From Paraburkholderia sp. ZP32-5 (lineage in GTDB: Bacteria > Pseudomonadota > Gammaproteobacteria > Burkholderiales > Burkholderiaceae), in contig NZ_JAJEJP010000002.1 of assembly GCF_021390495.1 (NCBI RefSeq), positions 744,001 to 808,000 on the forward strand: a DNA stretch of 64,000 nucleotides, read 5' to 3'. A program made the translations under genes and the position numbers. The notes under the pieces are model-generated. The model was not told where the DNA came from. It made no database searches and saw only the letters and a program-made list of their open reading frames with translations. This document shows, one piece after another, positions 17,221-26,017 of the stretch. The stretch's first letter is position 1. The number at the start of each line of letters is the position of its first letter.

Positions 17221-18588
17221 ATGTCCCAACCGATTCAATCCAGCTCCGCGGGCGCGCCCGCGCAAAACGGCAGCGCGGTGAGCGCCGCGCGCCGCTCGAA
17301 CGCCCGTTACAAGATTCTCGCGCTGCTCGCGGTCGGCACGATGATCAACTATCTGGACCGCACGGTGCTCGGCATCGCCGCGCCGCAACTGACGAAAGAA
17401 CTCGGCATCAACGCGGCGCTGATGGGCCTGCTGTTTTCCGTGTTTTCGTGGAGCTACGTGGCCGCGCAAATTCCGGGCGGTCTGTTTCTCGACCGCTTCG
17501 GCAGCAAGGTCACCTACTTTCTGTCGATGACGTTCTGGTCGCTGTGCACGCTTGCGCAAGGACTCGTGAGCGGCATCGGCGGGCTGTTCGCGTTCCGGCT
17601 TGGCCTCGGCGTATCGGAAGCGCCGTGCTTCCCGACCAATAGCCGCGTGGTCGCCACATGGTTCCCGCAAAGCGAGCGCGCGATGGCGACGGGCACGTAT
17701 ACCGTCGGCGAATACATCGGACTCGCGTTTTTCAGCCCGTTCCTGTTCATGCTGATGGGCGCGTTCGGCTGGCGCTCGCTGTTTCTCGTGGTCGGCGGCG
17801 TGGGTATCGTGTTCGGCGTGGTGTGGTGGCTGCTGTATCGCGAGCCGCGCGATCATCCGTCGGCGAATCAGGAAGAACTCGACTATATCGAGGCCGGCGG
17901 CGGTCTCACGCAGCGTAACAAGGATGCCGCGCGTGCCGATGCCGCAGCCGCGAAGAAGGGCGGCTTCGAATGGCGCACGATCGGCCAGCTGCTGAAGCAT
18001 CGTCAACTGACCGGCATCTGTCTCGGCCAGTTCGCGGGCAATTCGACGCTGGTGTTCTTTCTGACGTGGTTCCCGACCTATCTCGCCACCGAGCGTCATA
18101 TGGCATGGCTGAAGATCGGCTTCTTCGCGATCATGCCGTTCATTGCGGCGTCGATCGGCGTGATGTTCGGCGGCGTGTTTTCCGACTGGCTGCTGCGTCG
18201 CGGCAAGTCGCCGAACGTGGCGCGCAAGCTGCCGATCATCGCCGGTTTGCTGCTCGCGTCGACGATCATTCTCGCGAACTATGTCGACAGCAATGTGGTG
18301 GTGATCGCGATTCTGTCGGTGGCGTTCTTCGCGCAGGGCATGGCTGCGCTCGGCTGGACGCTCGTGTCGGATATCGCGCCGGAAGGGTTGCTCGGCGTGA
18401 CCGGCGGGATCTTCAACTTTGCCGCGAATCTGGCGGGTATCGTGACGCCGCTCGTGGTCGGGCTGATCGTTGCGGCCACAGGTTCGTTCGTCGGCGCGCT
18501 CGTGTTTATCGGCGTGATCGCGTTGATCGGGGCGCTGTCGTATATCTTCGTGGTCGGCGATATCAAGCGGATCGAGTTGGCGCATTAA
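17221..18588 (+). CDS. MFS permease, anion:cation symporter (ACS) family, probable quinate/shikimate uptake
   Basis: A 455-residue 12-helix transporter with ACS-type motifs: TMINYLDRTVLGIAAP in helix 1, QIPGGLFLDRFGSK in loop 2-3, and RLGLGVSEAPCFPTNSRVVATWFP. ACS members import organic anions such as glucarate, galactonate, phthalate or hydroxyphenylacetate. The operon context suggests quinate or shikimate as the substrate. GAGGAGAC (17205-17212) precedes the ATG at 17221. A long hairpin downstream probably ends the transcript. Confidence 0.83.
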   Translation: MSQPIQSSSAGAPAQNGSAVSAARRSNARYKILALLAVGTMINYLDRTVLGIAAPQLTKELGINAALMGLLFSVFSWSYVAAQIPGGLFLDRFGSKVTYFLSMTFWSLCTLAQGLVSGIGGLFAFRLGLGVSEAPCFPTNSRVVATWFPQSERAMATGTYTVGEYIGLAFFSPFLFMLMGAFGWRSLFLVVGGVGIVFGVVWWLLYREPRDHPSANQEELDYIEAGGGLTQRNKDAARADAAAAKKGGFEWRTIGQLLKHRQLTGICLGQFAGNSTLVFFLTWFPTYLATERHMAWLKIGFFAIMPFIAASIGVMFGGVFSDWLLRRGKSPNVARKLPIIAGLLLASTIILANYVDSNVVVIAILSVAFFAQGMAALGWTLVSDIAPEGLLGVTGGIFNFAANLAGIVTPLVVGLIVAATGSFVGALVFIGVIALIGALSYIFVVGDIKRIELAH

Positions 18589-18639
18589 CAGGCTTGCCGG
18601 GCCGTCGCATCGAGTTGATGGCCCGTTTCGTTTCTGGAT

Positions 18640-18675
18640 CCCCGGTTGTTGCCGCGCGAGCGGTGGTAGCCGGGG
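18640..18675 (+). terminator. Long hairpin terminator after the shikimate operon
   Basis: A 16-bp stem (18640-18655 with 18660-18675, including five G-U pairs) closes a GCGA loop. It is followed by ATTTTGCGTTT, a weak T tract. It sits 52 bp after the MFS stop. Confidence 0.6.
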
Positions 18676-18723
18676 ATTTTGCGTTTGGAAGTTCGGGTAA
18701 ATCTTGCCAGGACTAATGTTATA

Positions 18724-18910
18724 GGATGTCTTATAAGAAAACGACAATCCGTAAAGATTGCCGCTCCGTTCATCGAACTTACATTGCTCGGTGTGCCTGT
18801 TGATTTGACATTTTTGTCAAAATTGACTGAATTGACGAGATAAATCACGACATCCAGACAGGAAAATTATTACAACGTCAGGTAAGGGTAAACGATCTTG
18901 TATGACATCC
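18724..18910. promoter_or_regulatory. AT-rich promoter region with three GGATGTC elements and a TTTGACA palindrome
   Basis: GGATGTCTTATAA (18724-18736, plus) and TTGTATGACATCC (18898-18910, the same element inverted) share the core GGATGTCwTAyAA. A third GACATCC lies at 18849-18855. Between them TTTGACA and TGTCAAA (18804-18821) form a perfect palindrome that includes a -35-like TTGACA. The stretch 18589-18974 holds no gene. These are probably regulator sites for the GH28 gene 65 bp downstream. Confidence 0.5.
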
Positions 18911-18974
18911 CATCAATGAACAGAATGCCTACAACATAATTTTGAGACGGCAACTTCGAACCATAGGAGGGGAT

Positions 18975-20600
18975 ATGAAGACAGGATTGTTGGCGATTGC
19001 ACTTGCATGTATGACGTTGGCCGGCTGTGGCGGAAGCGGATTGGGCGACGGCAATTCGGGCACCTCGGCGAATTCGGCGCCATCCACGCCGGACACGCCG
19101 GCGTCTTCGCCGAGCGTCAGCAAGACGTTCAATGTGGCCGACTTCGGCGCGAAGGGCGACGGCACGACGGACGACACCGCGGCGATTCAGAAAGCACTGA
19201 ATGCGGCGAGCGCGGCGAAGGGCACGGTCACCTTTGCCCAGGGCACGTACATGACGGGCGCGCTATTCATCGGTTCGAACACGACCGTGCAGATCGACGA
19301 AGGCGTGACGCTGAAGGCCATCCAGGCGCAGACGTGGTGGAACATCGAAACGACCGTCGCGTCGGGCGCGACCAACGGCTTGTATCCCGATGGTCTCGCG
19401 CTCTATCCGCAGGTCCCGACCCGCGTGCAGGGCATCGAAATGAACTGGGCTTCGGCGATCATCAATGTTCGCGATGCCGATAACGTGACGATCACCGGCA
19501 AGGGCGTGATCGACGGCAACGGGCAATCGTGGTGGTCGCACTATTACGCCGACGGCACGTCGTTTCACTCGACGCTCGGCGTGACCTGGGCGCTGAACTG
19601 GGATGAGCAGCGCCCGCGCGGTATCGAAACGTATAAGTCGACCAACGTCACGATCAAGGACGTGACGGTGCAGAACTCACCGTTCTGGACCGTTCACCTG
19701 TGCTATTCGGATCAGGTGCATCTGGACGGCGTGAAGGTCTACAACTTTCCGAATGCGACCACTGGCATCATGCCGAGCACCGACGGTATCGATATGGATT
19801 CGTCGACGAATGTGCTGGTGGAGAACGCGGACATCGTCGCCAACGACGACGGCTTCGTGATCAAGTCGGGGCGTGATGGAGACGGATTGCGCGTGAACAA
19901 GCCGACGGCGAATGTGGTGATCCGCAATTCGGTGGTGCGGGCCGGCGCGACCGCGTTTACGATCGGCAGCGAAACCTCCGGCGGTGCGAACAATATCGAA
20001 GTATCGAACATCCAGGTCACGCCGCTGACCGGGCAGATCAACAGCAATGTCGGCTACAAGGCGGGCGGTCCGGCCGTCTATAGCGTGTTCGTATTCAAGT
20101 CCGCGCCGACGCGCGGCGGCACGATGGAAAACGTCTATATCCACGACATCAACGTCGACGACGCGTACTACTTCATGCAGGGTAACGAGAACTGGCCGGC
20201 TGGCGGCACGGTTCCGGCCACATTCGGTTCGACGTACCTGGAGCCGGGCTACTGGCCGGCGATTCTGGCGATGCCCGCGAACCCGTCGGACGGCTATCCG
20301 ATTTTCCGCAACTTCAAGTTCGAGAACATCAACATGAAGCACGTCGAGAGCGCGGTGTTCGGCGTAGCGGGCTACACGATTGCGGGCGAAGCGGAAAAAG
20401 GCCGGTTCACGAACTTCACGTTCAACAACGTGAACATCACGGCGGTGAAATCGTCGGGCACGTCGGTGGGCGCGGGTACGATCGCCAATGCTGGAGACTG
20501 GACGTTCACCAACAGCACGATCAAGGATGCCGGCGGCGCGAATCTCGTGCCAAAGCTGGCGGCCACCGCGACCAACGTCACCGGCTTACCGGGCCAGTAA
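18975..20600 (+). CDS. GH28 polygalacturonase-like lipoprotein
   Basis: The 541-residue protein has a lipobox (LAGC, C18) and a low-complexity Ser/Pro/Thr linker to about residue 48. A parallel beta-helix domain opens with FNVADFGAKGDGTTDDTAAIQKAL. GH28 catalytic elements are present: STDGIDM and NDDGFVIKSG supply the Asp residues. The usual His of the G-H-G motif is replaced in IGSETSGG, as in exo-acting or rhamnogalacturonase-like members. It should act outside the inner membrane on pectic or other acidic glycans. AGGAGGGG precedes the ATG at 18975. Confidence 0.82.
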   Translation: MKTGLLAIALACMTLAGCGGSGLGDGNSGTSANSAPSTPDTPASSPSVSKTFNVADFGAKGDGTTDDTAAIQKALNAASAAKGTVTFAQGTYMTGALFIGSNTTVQIDEGVTLKAIQAQTWWNIETTVASGATNGLYPDGLALYPQVPTRVQGIEMNWASAIINVRDADNVTITGKGVIDGNGQSWWSHYYADGTSFHSTLGVTWALNWDEQRPRGIETYKSTNVTIKDVTVQNSPFWTVHLCYSDQVHLDGVKVYNFPNATTGIMPSTDGIDMDSSTNVLVENADIVANDDGFVIKSGRDGDGLRVNKPTANVVIRNSVVRAGATAFTIGSETSGGANNIEVSNIQVTPLTGQINSNVGYKAGGPAVYSVFVFKSAPTRGGTMENVYIHDINVDDAYYFMQGNENWPAGGTVPATFGSTYLEPGYWPAILAMPANPSDGYPIFRNFKFENINMKHVESAVFGVAGYTIAGEAEKGRFTNFTFNNVNITAVKSSGTSVGAGTIANAGDWTFTNSTIKDAGGANLVPKLAATATNVTGLPGQ

Positions 20601-20628
20601 GCGGGGCAATAAGCGAGGCGGTGAGAAG

Positions 20629-20666
20629 GGCGGTCGCGGTTGCTCGAAATGCAAGCCGCGATCGCC
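20629..20666. terminator. Bidirectional hairpin between convergent genes
   Basis: The arms 20629-20643 and 20651-20666 form a 15-bp stem with one bulged C and a TCGAAAT loop. It lies between the GH28 gene and the convergent membrane protein gene and touches the latter's stop codon. No long T tract follows on either strand. Confidence 0.5.
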
Positions 20667-21286
20667 TAGATACTGAACGCGTAGTTAAACGCAATCACGA
20701 CGAACGCTCCGAGAACGATCGCCGTCAGCCGGACGAGCATCATGATTCTCGCGTCACCGAAGTAGAGGCCTTGCCATGTGCCTTCGACGGGACGCGTCTT
20801 CGAGAAGTACAGCGCCGACGGCCCGTGTCCGCCGTTCGCGACGACAAGATAGGGTGACGAACAGATCTTCAGAACCTGTACAGGCCAGAGCAGCGTCGTT
20901 TTGAAAAGATGCCAGCCGGTCTTCACGAAGAACTTCATACGGCTATTGCCGTAGTTGTGCAGGATGATCCACGGATGCCGGTAATTGAACTGCGCCTGCC
21001 TCAACAGTACCCGCAGAAAGACAAAAGCAAGCAGCGAGTAAAAAATCAGCAGATCTTTGCCCCACGGCGGCAATCGATAAGGCAGCCAGAAAAGCAGAAC
21101 GTCGACGCAGGTATGAAAGACGACCTGATAGGTCTTCAGTATGTTCGCCAGCAGCGCGCTCAGCGGCAGCCGGCGCAGATCCACGATCAGACGGACGACG
21201 GACAGGATCGACATCACGAGCGTGATCTTGGCCGTCGTGCCTTTGACGGAAAACTCGTACGACTTGCGGAGATCGTTCGAATTCAT
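20666..21286 (-). CDS. Unrecognised membrane protein, 206 residues
   Basis: The protein has four hydrophobic stretches: about 20-37 (ITLVMSILSVVRLIV), 52-70, 78-95 (LLIFYSLLAFVFLRVLL) and 185-203 (LVRLTAIVLGAFVVIAF). A basic loop of about 75 residues lies between the third and fourth. No family is recognised. It is monocistronic, with a strong terminator upstream (from the TetR gene) and a hairpin at its end. Inner-membrane location is inferred from hydrophobicity. Confidence 0.65.
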   Translation of the reverse strand: MNSNDLRKSYEFSVKGTTAKITLVMSILSVVRLIVDLRRLPLSALLANILKTYQVVFHTCVDVLLFWLPYRLPPWGKDLLIFYSLLAFVFLRVLLRQAQFNYRHPWIILHNYGNSRMKFFVKTGWHLFKTTLLWPVQVLKICSSPYLVVANGGHGPSALYFSKTRPVEGTWQGLYFGDARIMMLVRLTAIVLGAFVVIAFNYAFSI

Positions 21287-21308
21287 TGTCGAGTTGGTTG
21301 CGCAGAAA

Positions 21309-21342
21309 AAAACGGGACATGGTTTTCACCACATCCCGTTTC
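21309..21342 (-). terminator. Rho-independent terminator of the TetR gene
   Basis: On the minus strand AAACGGGATGTGG pairs with CCATGTCCCGTTT around GTGAAAA-type loop sequence, followed directly by seven T residues. It lies 21 bp beyond the TetR stop codon. Confidence 0.8.
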
Positions 21343-21362
21343 GATTTCAGGCTTACGTACCT

Positions 21363-22103
21363 TCAATTTTCCTTTTTCACGAATCGCAGGATCGCATCGA
21401 CGATCATCGCCCGATGCCGTGCCCGCAAACGCGGATGCGACGGATCACGGCCGAATGCGGTACCGAACGTATGCCGGTTGCCGACGCGGTGAAAGCACAA
21501 TGAACTGATCATCAGATGCAGATCGATCGGATCGATATCGTCGCGGAACTGGCCGGACGCGATGCCGCGCGCGAGCAGATCTTCGATCGTATGAATGACG
21601 GTGACGTTACGGCCTTTGAACGTCTTGACCTGCTCGACGTATTTCGCGCCGTGAATATTTTCGATCGTCACGAGGCGCACGAAATCGCGCTGGCGGTCGT
21701 GGTAGTCGAACGTGAATTCGACCAGTGCTCGCATGCCTTCGAGCGGATCGAGTTCGCTGATATGCAGGTCCTGTTCGAGCGCGCGGATGTCTCCATACAC
21801 CTTTTCCAACACCGCCTGGTACAACCCCTCCTTGCTGCCGAAGTAGTAGTACAGCATGCGCTTGGTGGTGTTCGTGCGTTCCGCGATCGCGTCGACGCGC
21901 GCGCCCGTCAGTCCCATCGCGGAGAACTCCTGGGTCGCGACGTCGAGGATGTTGCGCTTCGTCTGTTCGGGATCGTACTTGCGTCGGGCGTCGGGGCGCC
22001 GGGCGTTGGCACGAGGGGTATCGGCGCGCCTCGCGTCTGCGCCCGGCGTAGCGGACGCGATGCCGGTGGTATCAGGCTCGGCGGCCTTGCTTCCCTTTTT
22101 CAT
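21363..22103 (-). CDS. TetR-family regulator
   Basis: 246 residues. After a charged, low-complexity leader of about 45 residues comes the TetR helix-turn-helix (TKRNILDVATQEFSAMGLTGARVDAIAERTNTTKRMLYYYFGSKEGLY). The C-terminal ligand domain (about 100-240) has HDRQRDFVRLVTIENIHGAKY, similar to TetR proteins with a C-terminal TetR_C_33/CerR-like domain that often control aromatic or ring-compound catabolism. The leader may be an over-extended start, but no better ribosome site is evident. The nearest candidate targets are the quinate/shikimate genes, but they are not adjacent. Confidence 0.8.
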   Translation of the reverse strand: MKKGSKAAEPDTTGIASATPGADARRADTPRANARRPDARRKYDPEQTKRNILDVATQEFSAMGLTGARVDAIAERTNTTKRMLYYYFGSKEGLYQAVLEKVYGDIRALEQDLHISELDPLEGMRALVEFTFDYHDRQRDFVRLVTIENIHGAKYVEQVKTFKGRNVTVIHTIEDLLARGIASGQFRDDIDPIDLHLMISSLCFHRVGNRHTFGTAFGRDPSHPRLRARHRAMIVDAILRFVKKEN

Positions 22104-22222
22104 TGTGGATTCGAGCGGCGGTGACCGCGCATTCTAGCATGGCGAAATCGGCCTCTGGCGCGGGTCTCGGGCATCGGCGGCGGGTATCTCGATGAGGTCT
22201 TGGGCGGCCCTTCAGTCAACTT

Positions 22223-23512
22223 TCAGACAGCCGGTCGCGTGGGCCGGCGGCGCGCGGCGAAGGCGTCGCGTGTCTGCATTGCCGTGTAGGTGAGCTGCGC
22301 TGCGGCGAGCCCAAGTGCGCCGTACGCGCGCGTCAGACCGAACTTCGCGAATGCGTCGGGCACCGGACGTTCGCCGGCAATCGCCGCGGCCAGCAGTTCG
22401 CCGGATACCGTGGTCGGCGCCATCCCATGCCCGCCGAAGGCGACCGCGTACCAGACGCCGTCCGCGCTGCGGCCGATCTGCGGCATCTTGTGCCGCGCAT
22501 AGCTCATCAGGCCGCCCCACGCATGCTCGATGCGCACGTCGTGCAACTGCGGATAGACCTTTAGCAGATCCTGCCGCAGCAGCCGGGCAATCGCGTCGGG
22601 CTCGCGGTCGCGCACCGAGATGCGGCCGCCCCACAGGATGCGCGTGTCGGGCAGCGGCCGGTAGTAGTCGAATGCGAAGCGCGTGTCGTAGATCGCCGCG
22701 CGCGTGCCGATCGCTTCTTGCAGACGCGCGCCGAGCGGTTCGGTCGCCATCACGTAGGTGGCGATCGGCAAGACCGCGCGCTCGACGCGCGCATAGACGT
22801 TGCGTGCGTAGCCGCCACCCGCCATCACGACGTGGCGCGCGTCGAGCGCGCCCTGCGGCGTTTGCACGACGAAGCCTGCGCCGTCGCGCTGCAAGCTCAC
22901 GACCGGCGAGCGTTCGTGAATAGTCACACCCGCGTGCGCTGCTGCCGCGGCGACGCCGAGCACGTATTTGAGCGGATGAAAGTGGAACGCATTGCGCTCG
23001 AACAGGCCGCCGTGATAGCGGTCGGTTTTCAGTTGCGACGCGAGTTCGCTGGCGGAAATCGGCTCCCATTCGACGCCGAACGAATCGTGCATCAGGCGAC
23101 GCTGGGTTTCGAGCCGCGCGGGTTCGTCGAACCAGTTCGCGAGAATCACACCGGCGTCGGTCGCATCGCAATCGATCCGGTAGCGCGCGATGCGCTTGCG
23201 CATCAGATCGACCGCGTCGGTGGTCAGCGCATACAGTTCGCGCGCGCGGACCGGGCCAAGCGTTTTCAGCAGATCCGCGCAATCGAGGCTGTAGCCGCCG
23301 AACACGAATCCGCCGTTGCGCCCCGACGCGCCGAAACCGACCTGCTGCGCTTCGAGCACGACGACGTCTTCGACGCCACGCTCGGCGAGTCCCAACGCGG
23401 TGGAAAGTCCCGCGAGTCCGCCGCCGATGATGCAGACATGGGCGGAGCGCCGGCCATTGAGCGGCGCATAGTCGTGGGAGCGGGTAACAGTGGCTTCGTA
23501 GAAACTTTGCAT
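22223..23512 (-). CDS. FAD-dependent amine oxidoreductase (PuuB/OrdL-like)
   Basis: A 429-residue DAO-family flavoprotein: HVCIIGGGLAGLSTALGLAERG near the N-terminus binds FAD and is followed by LEAQQVGFGASGRNGGFVFGG, the OrdL/PuuB-type signature. The C-terminal AFGGHGMAPTTVSGELLA completes the FAD site. PuuB oxidises gamma-glutamylputrescine; relatives oxidise sarcosine or other secondary amines. No putrescine genes are adjacent, so the substrate is open. It lies 96 bp downstream of the KDA dehydratase-like gene in the same direction and may be co-transcribed. Confidence 0.75.
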   Translation of the reverse strand: MQSFYEATVTRSHDYAPLNGRRSAHVCIIGGGLAGLSTALGLAERGVEDVVVLEAQQVGFGASGRNGGFVFGGYSLDCADLLKTLGPVRARELYALTTDAVDLMRKRIARYRIDCDATDAGVILANWFDEPARLETQRRLMHDSFGVEWEPISASELASQLKTDRYHGGLFERNAFHFHPLKYVLGVAAAAAHAGVTIHERSPVVSLQRDGAGFVVQTPQGALDARHVVMAGGGYARNVYARVERAVLPIATYVMATEPLGARLQEAIGTRAAIYDTRFAFDYYRPLPDTRILWGGRISVRDREPDAIARLLRQDLLKVYPQLHDVRIEHAWGGLMSYARHKMPQIGRSADGVWYAVAFGGHGMAPTTVSGELLAAAIAGERPVPDAFAKFGLTRAYGALGLAAAQLTYTAMQTRDAFAARRRPTRPAV

Positions 23513-23608
23513 GAGGGCTAGGTTAGCGGCAATCGCGTGCCGCCGTCCAGCGCCGCGCGGACCGCACCCGCGCGGCGCGGTCCGCATGCATCTACATCAC
23601 GATGCGCG

Positions 23609-24550
23609 TCAGTGACCCCAGCGCAGCACCAGCGGATCGAGCCGCCGCGCGATTTTCAGCAGCCCTTCGCGCGTCGCCGGATGCATTGGCGGCAGCGGGT
23701 GACGTACCGCATCCGAGCGGATCACGCCGCCTTCCTTCATCAGCGCCTTGCACGACGCGAGTCCGCCCTGGCGGTTTTCGTAGTTGATCAGCGGCAGCCA
23801 GCGCTGATAATGCGCGGCGGCCGCTTCGGTATCGCCGGCCGCGTACGCGTCGATGATCAGCCGGATACCGTCCGCATAGCCACCGCCGGTCATCGAACCG
23901 GTTGCACCCGCATCGAGATCGGCCATCAGCGTGATCGCTTCTTCGCCGTCCCACGGTCCCACCACCGCGTCGCCGCCGAGTTCGATCAGCTCGCGCAGCT
24001 TGTTGGCGGCCTGCGGCGTTTCGATCTTGAAGTACGACACGTTTTCGATTTCGCGCGCCATGCGGGCGAGAAACGGCGCGGACAACGCGGTGCCGCTGAC
24101 CGGCGCATCCTGGATCATGATCGGAATCCGGATCGCGTCGGACACCGTGCGATAGAACTCGTCGATGCCGCGCTCGCCGATGCGGATCGTCGCGCCGTGA
24201 TACGGCGGCATCACCATCACCATCGCGGCGCCCGCGTCCTGCGCGGCGCGGCTGCGCTCGGCGCACTGGTACGAGCTGAAATGCGTGGTCGTGACGATCA
24301 CCGGCACGCGTCCCGCGACGTGTTCGAGCGCGAGATGCATCACCGTGTTGCGCTCGTCGTCGGACAGCGCGAACTGCTCGGAGAAATTGGCGAGAATGCA
24401 CAGCCCGTTCGAGCCGGCGTCGATCATGAAATCGATGCAGCGCTTCTGGCCTTCGGGGTCGAGCCGGCCGGTGTCATCGAAGATCGTCGGCACGACGGGG
24501 AAGACGCCGCGCAGGGCGGCTTGTGCTGCGGAGTGGGTCGGCTGGCTCAT
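23609..24550 (-). CDS. DapA-family enzyme, probable L-2-keto-3-deoxyarabonate dehydratase
   Basis: The 313-residue protein has the DHDPS/NAL aldolase-lyase fold, with the Schiff-base lysine in YFKIETPQAANKL. The strings AGSNGLCILANFSEQFAL, VMPPYHGATI and GPWDGEEAITLMADL match the L-2-keto-3-deoxyarabonate dehydratase branch (EC 4.2.1.43) better than true DapA, which has a GTTGE motif that is lacking here. It would convert L-KDA to alpha-ketoglutaric semialdehyde in oxidative L-arabinose catabolism. No arabinose dehydrogenase lies beside it. It is divergent from a GbpR-like LysR gene. Confidence 0.75.
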   Translation of the reverse strand: MSQPTHSAAQAALRGVFPVVPTIFDDTGRLDPEGQKRCIDFMIDAGSNGLCILANFSEQFALSDDERNTVMHLALEHVAGRVPVIVTTTHFSSYQCAERSRAAQDAGAAMVMVMPPYHGATIRIGERGIDEFYRTVSDAIRIPIMIQDAPVSGTALSAPFLARMAREIENVSYFKIETPQAANKLRELIELGGDAVVGPWDGEEAITLMADLDAGATGSMTGGGYADGIRLIIDAYAAGDTEAAAAHYQRWLPLINYENRQGGLASCKALMKEGGVIRSDAVRHPLPPMHPATREGLLKIARRLDPLVLRWGH

Positions 24551-24730
24551 GGCGTTGTCGGAGTCCGTGCTGGGGTTCGAGATCGGTGCGCGCCCGCAAC
24601 GGGCAGCGCAATCGCGGGTCTGTGCCGCTGACTATACGGCGCCGCGCGTCGCAGGTATATTGAATTGTTTCCATAAGGTGATCGCTTTTGCGACTCACCT
24701 GCTAACTCGCCTATCTCACGCTCACGCCCG

Positions 24731-25768
24731 ATGAAAGATACGCTCAACGTGCTGCTGTCGAAGTTGCGGATGAAACAACTGCATCTGCTGATCGCGCTCG
24801 ACGATCATAAGTCCTTGCACAAAGCCGCCGGCGTGATGTCGATGACGCAATCGGCGGCGAGCAAGGCATTGCAGGAACTCGAATCGATGTTCGACGCGCC
24901 GCTTTTCGAGCGCTCGAAAAGCGGCATGATCCCGAATCAACTGGGCCACTGCGTGATCCGCTACGCGCGTGTCGTGGCGAGCGACCTTACCGCGCTGTGC
25001 CAGGACGTCGCCGAAATACGCTCGGGGCGCGGCGGCCGGCTCGCGGTCGGCGCGATCATGGGCGCGATTCCCGACTGCGTGGTGCCCGCGCTGAACGCGT
25101 TGCATGCTGCGCAGCCGGATCTGTCGATCGAAGTGATGGAAGACACCAGCGCGCGGATGCTCGCGCAGCTCGACGATGGCCGGCTCGATCTCGTTGTGGG
25201 TCGCGCGGCCGTTGCCGCCGATCCGTCGAAGTACCAGTATCGGCCACTCGGTGACGAGCCGTTATCGGTGGTGGTCGGCTATCACCACGCGCCGCTGCCG
25301 CGCAGGAACATGACGTTGCGCGATCTCGCCGGGCATCGCTGGGTGATGTATCCGTCTCATATGCCGTTGCATGCGCTGCTCGAACGGGAGATGGATCTTG
25401 CCGGCCTCGATATGCCCGACAATCCGATTTCGACCGCTTCCACGTTCGTGACGGTTGCGCTGCTGCAAAGCAGCGCCGAGCTGGTGTCGCTATTGCCGAG
25501 CGCGATTGCCGGACCATTCGTGCGGCACAAGATGCTGCGCATCGTGCCGGTCACTCTGAAATCGCCGTCGCAGACTTTCGGCATCGTCACGCGCAAGGGC
25601 GGTGTGCTGTCGCCGCCGGCCGAACGCTTCATCGCGCTGTTGCGTGCGCAAACACAGGCGAAGGTGCGCGTCGGCGTGAAGCCTCAAGCGAAGGAACAAA
25701 CTAAGGACCAAGCAAAGCCGCGGCAACGAGCGGTGCATCCAGGCAAAGCATCCGTAAAGTCGCTGTAA
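24731..25768 (+). CDS. LysR-family regulator, GbpR-like
   Basis: 345 residues: N-terminal helix-turn-helix (LHLLIALDDHKSLHKAAGVMSMTQSAASKALQELESMFDAPLFER) and a substrate-binding effector domain (about 100-305). The opening KLRMKQLHLL and the SMTQSAASKALQELE helix resemble the GbpR subgroup, which regulates sugar-binding protein and sugar-acid genes. The C-terminal 40 residues are a Lys/Gln-rich tail of low complexity. The 180-bp divergent gap to the KDA dehydratase-like gene suggests control of that gene. A strong terminator follows. Confidence 0.82.
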   Translation: MKDTLNVLLSKLRMKQLHLLIALDDHKSLHKAAGVMSMTQSAASKALQELESMFDAPLFERSKSGMIPNQLGHCVIRYARVVASDLTALCQDVAEIRSGRGGRLAVGAIMGAIPDCVVPALNALHAAQPDLSIEVMEDTSARMLAQLDDGRLDLVVGRAAVAADPSKYQYRPLGDEPLSVVVGYHHAPLPRRNMTLRDLAGHRWVMYPSHMPLHALLEREMDLAGLDMPDNPISTASTFVTVALLQSSAELVSLLPSAIAGPFVRHKMLRIVPVTLKSPSQTFGIVTRKGGVLSPPAERFIALLRAQTQAKVRVGVKPQAKEQTKDQAKPRQRAVHPGKASVKSL

Positions 25769-25807
25769 GACCTGCAAAAACAGCGTAGACGCTAGCCTGA
25801 AAACAGA

Positions 25808-25834
25808 AAAACCGCCCGAAGGGCGGTTTTTTTA
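25808..25834 (+). terminator. Strong rho-independent terminator
   Basis: AAACCGCCC and GGGCGGTTT enclose a GAA loop, followed by a run of T residues. It lies 40 bp after the LysR stop codon. Confidence 0.9.
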
Positions 25835-26017
25835 TGGCACGAAAGACGTTCAATATCTCACGCCGCTTCGCGTTTTGTCATCTGCCGCCGGCGGGTGTTG
25901 TAGCCGCGACACTGTCGGGTAAACACGAGCCGATGGCGGTTTCTCGTTCCGCGCTACACTGCTCCGAATGATGTGAGCCGGGCCCCGCCGCCTGGCGATC
26001 GCTCGGGGAGAGCAGCC

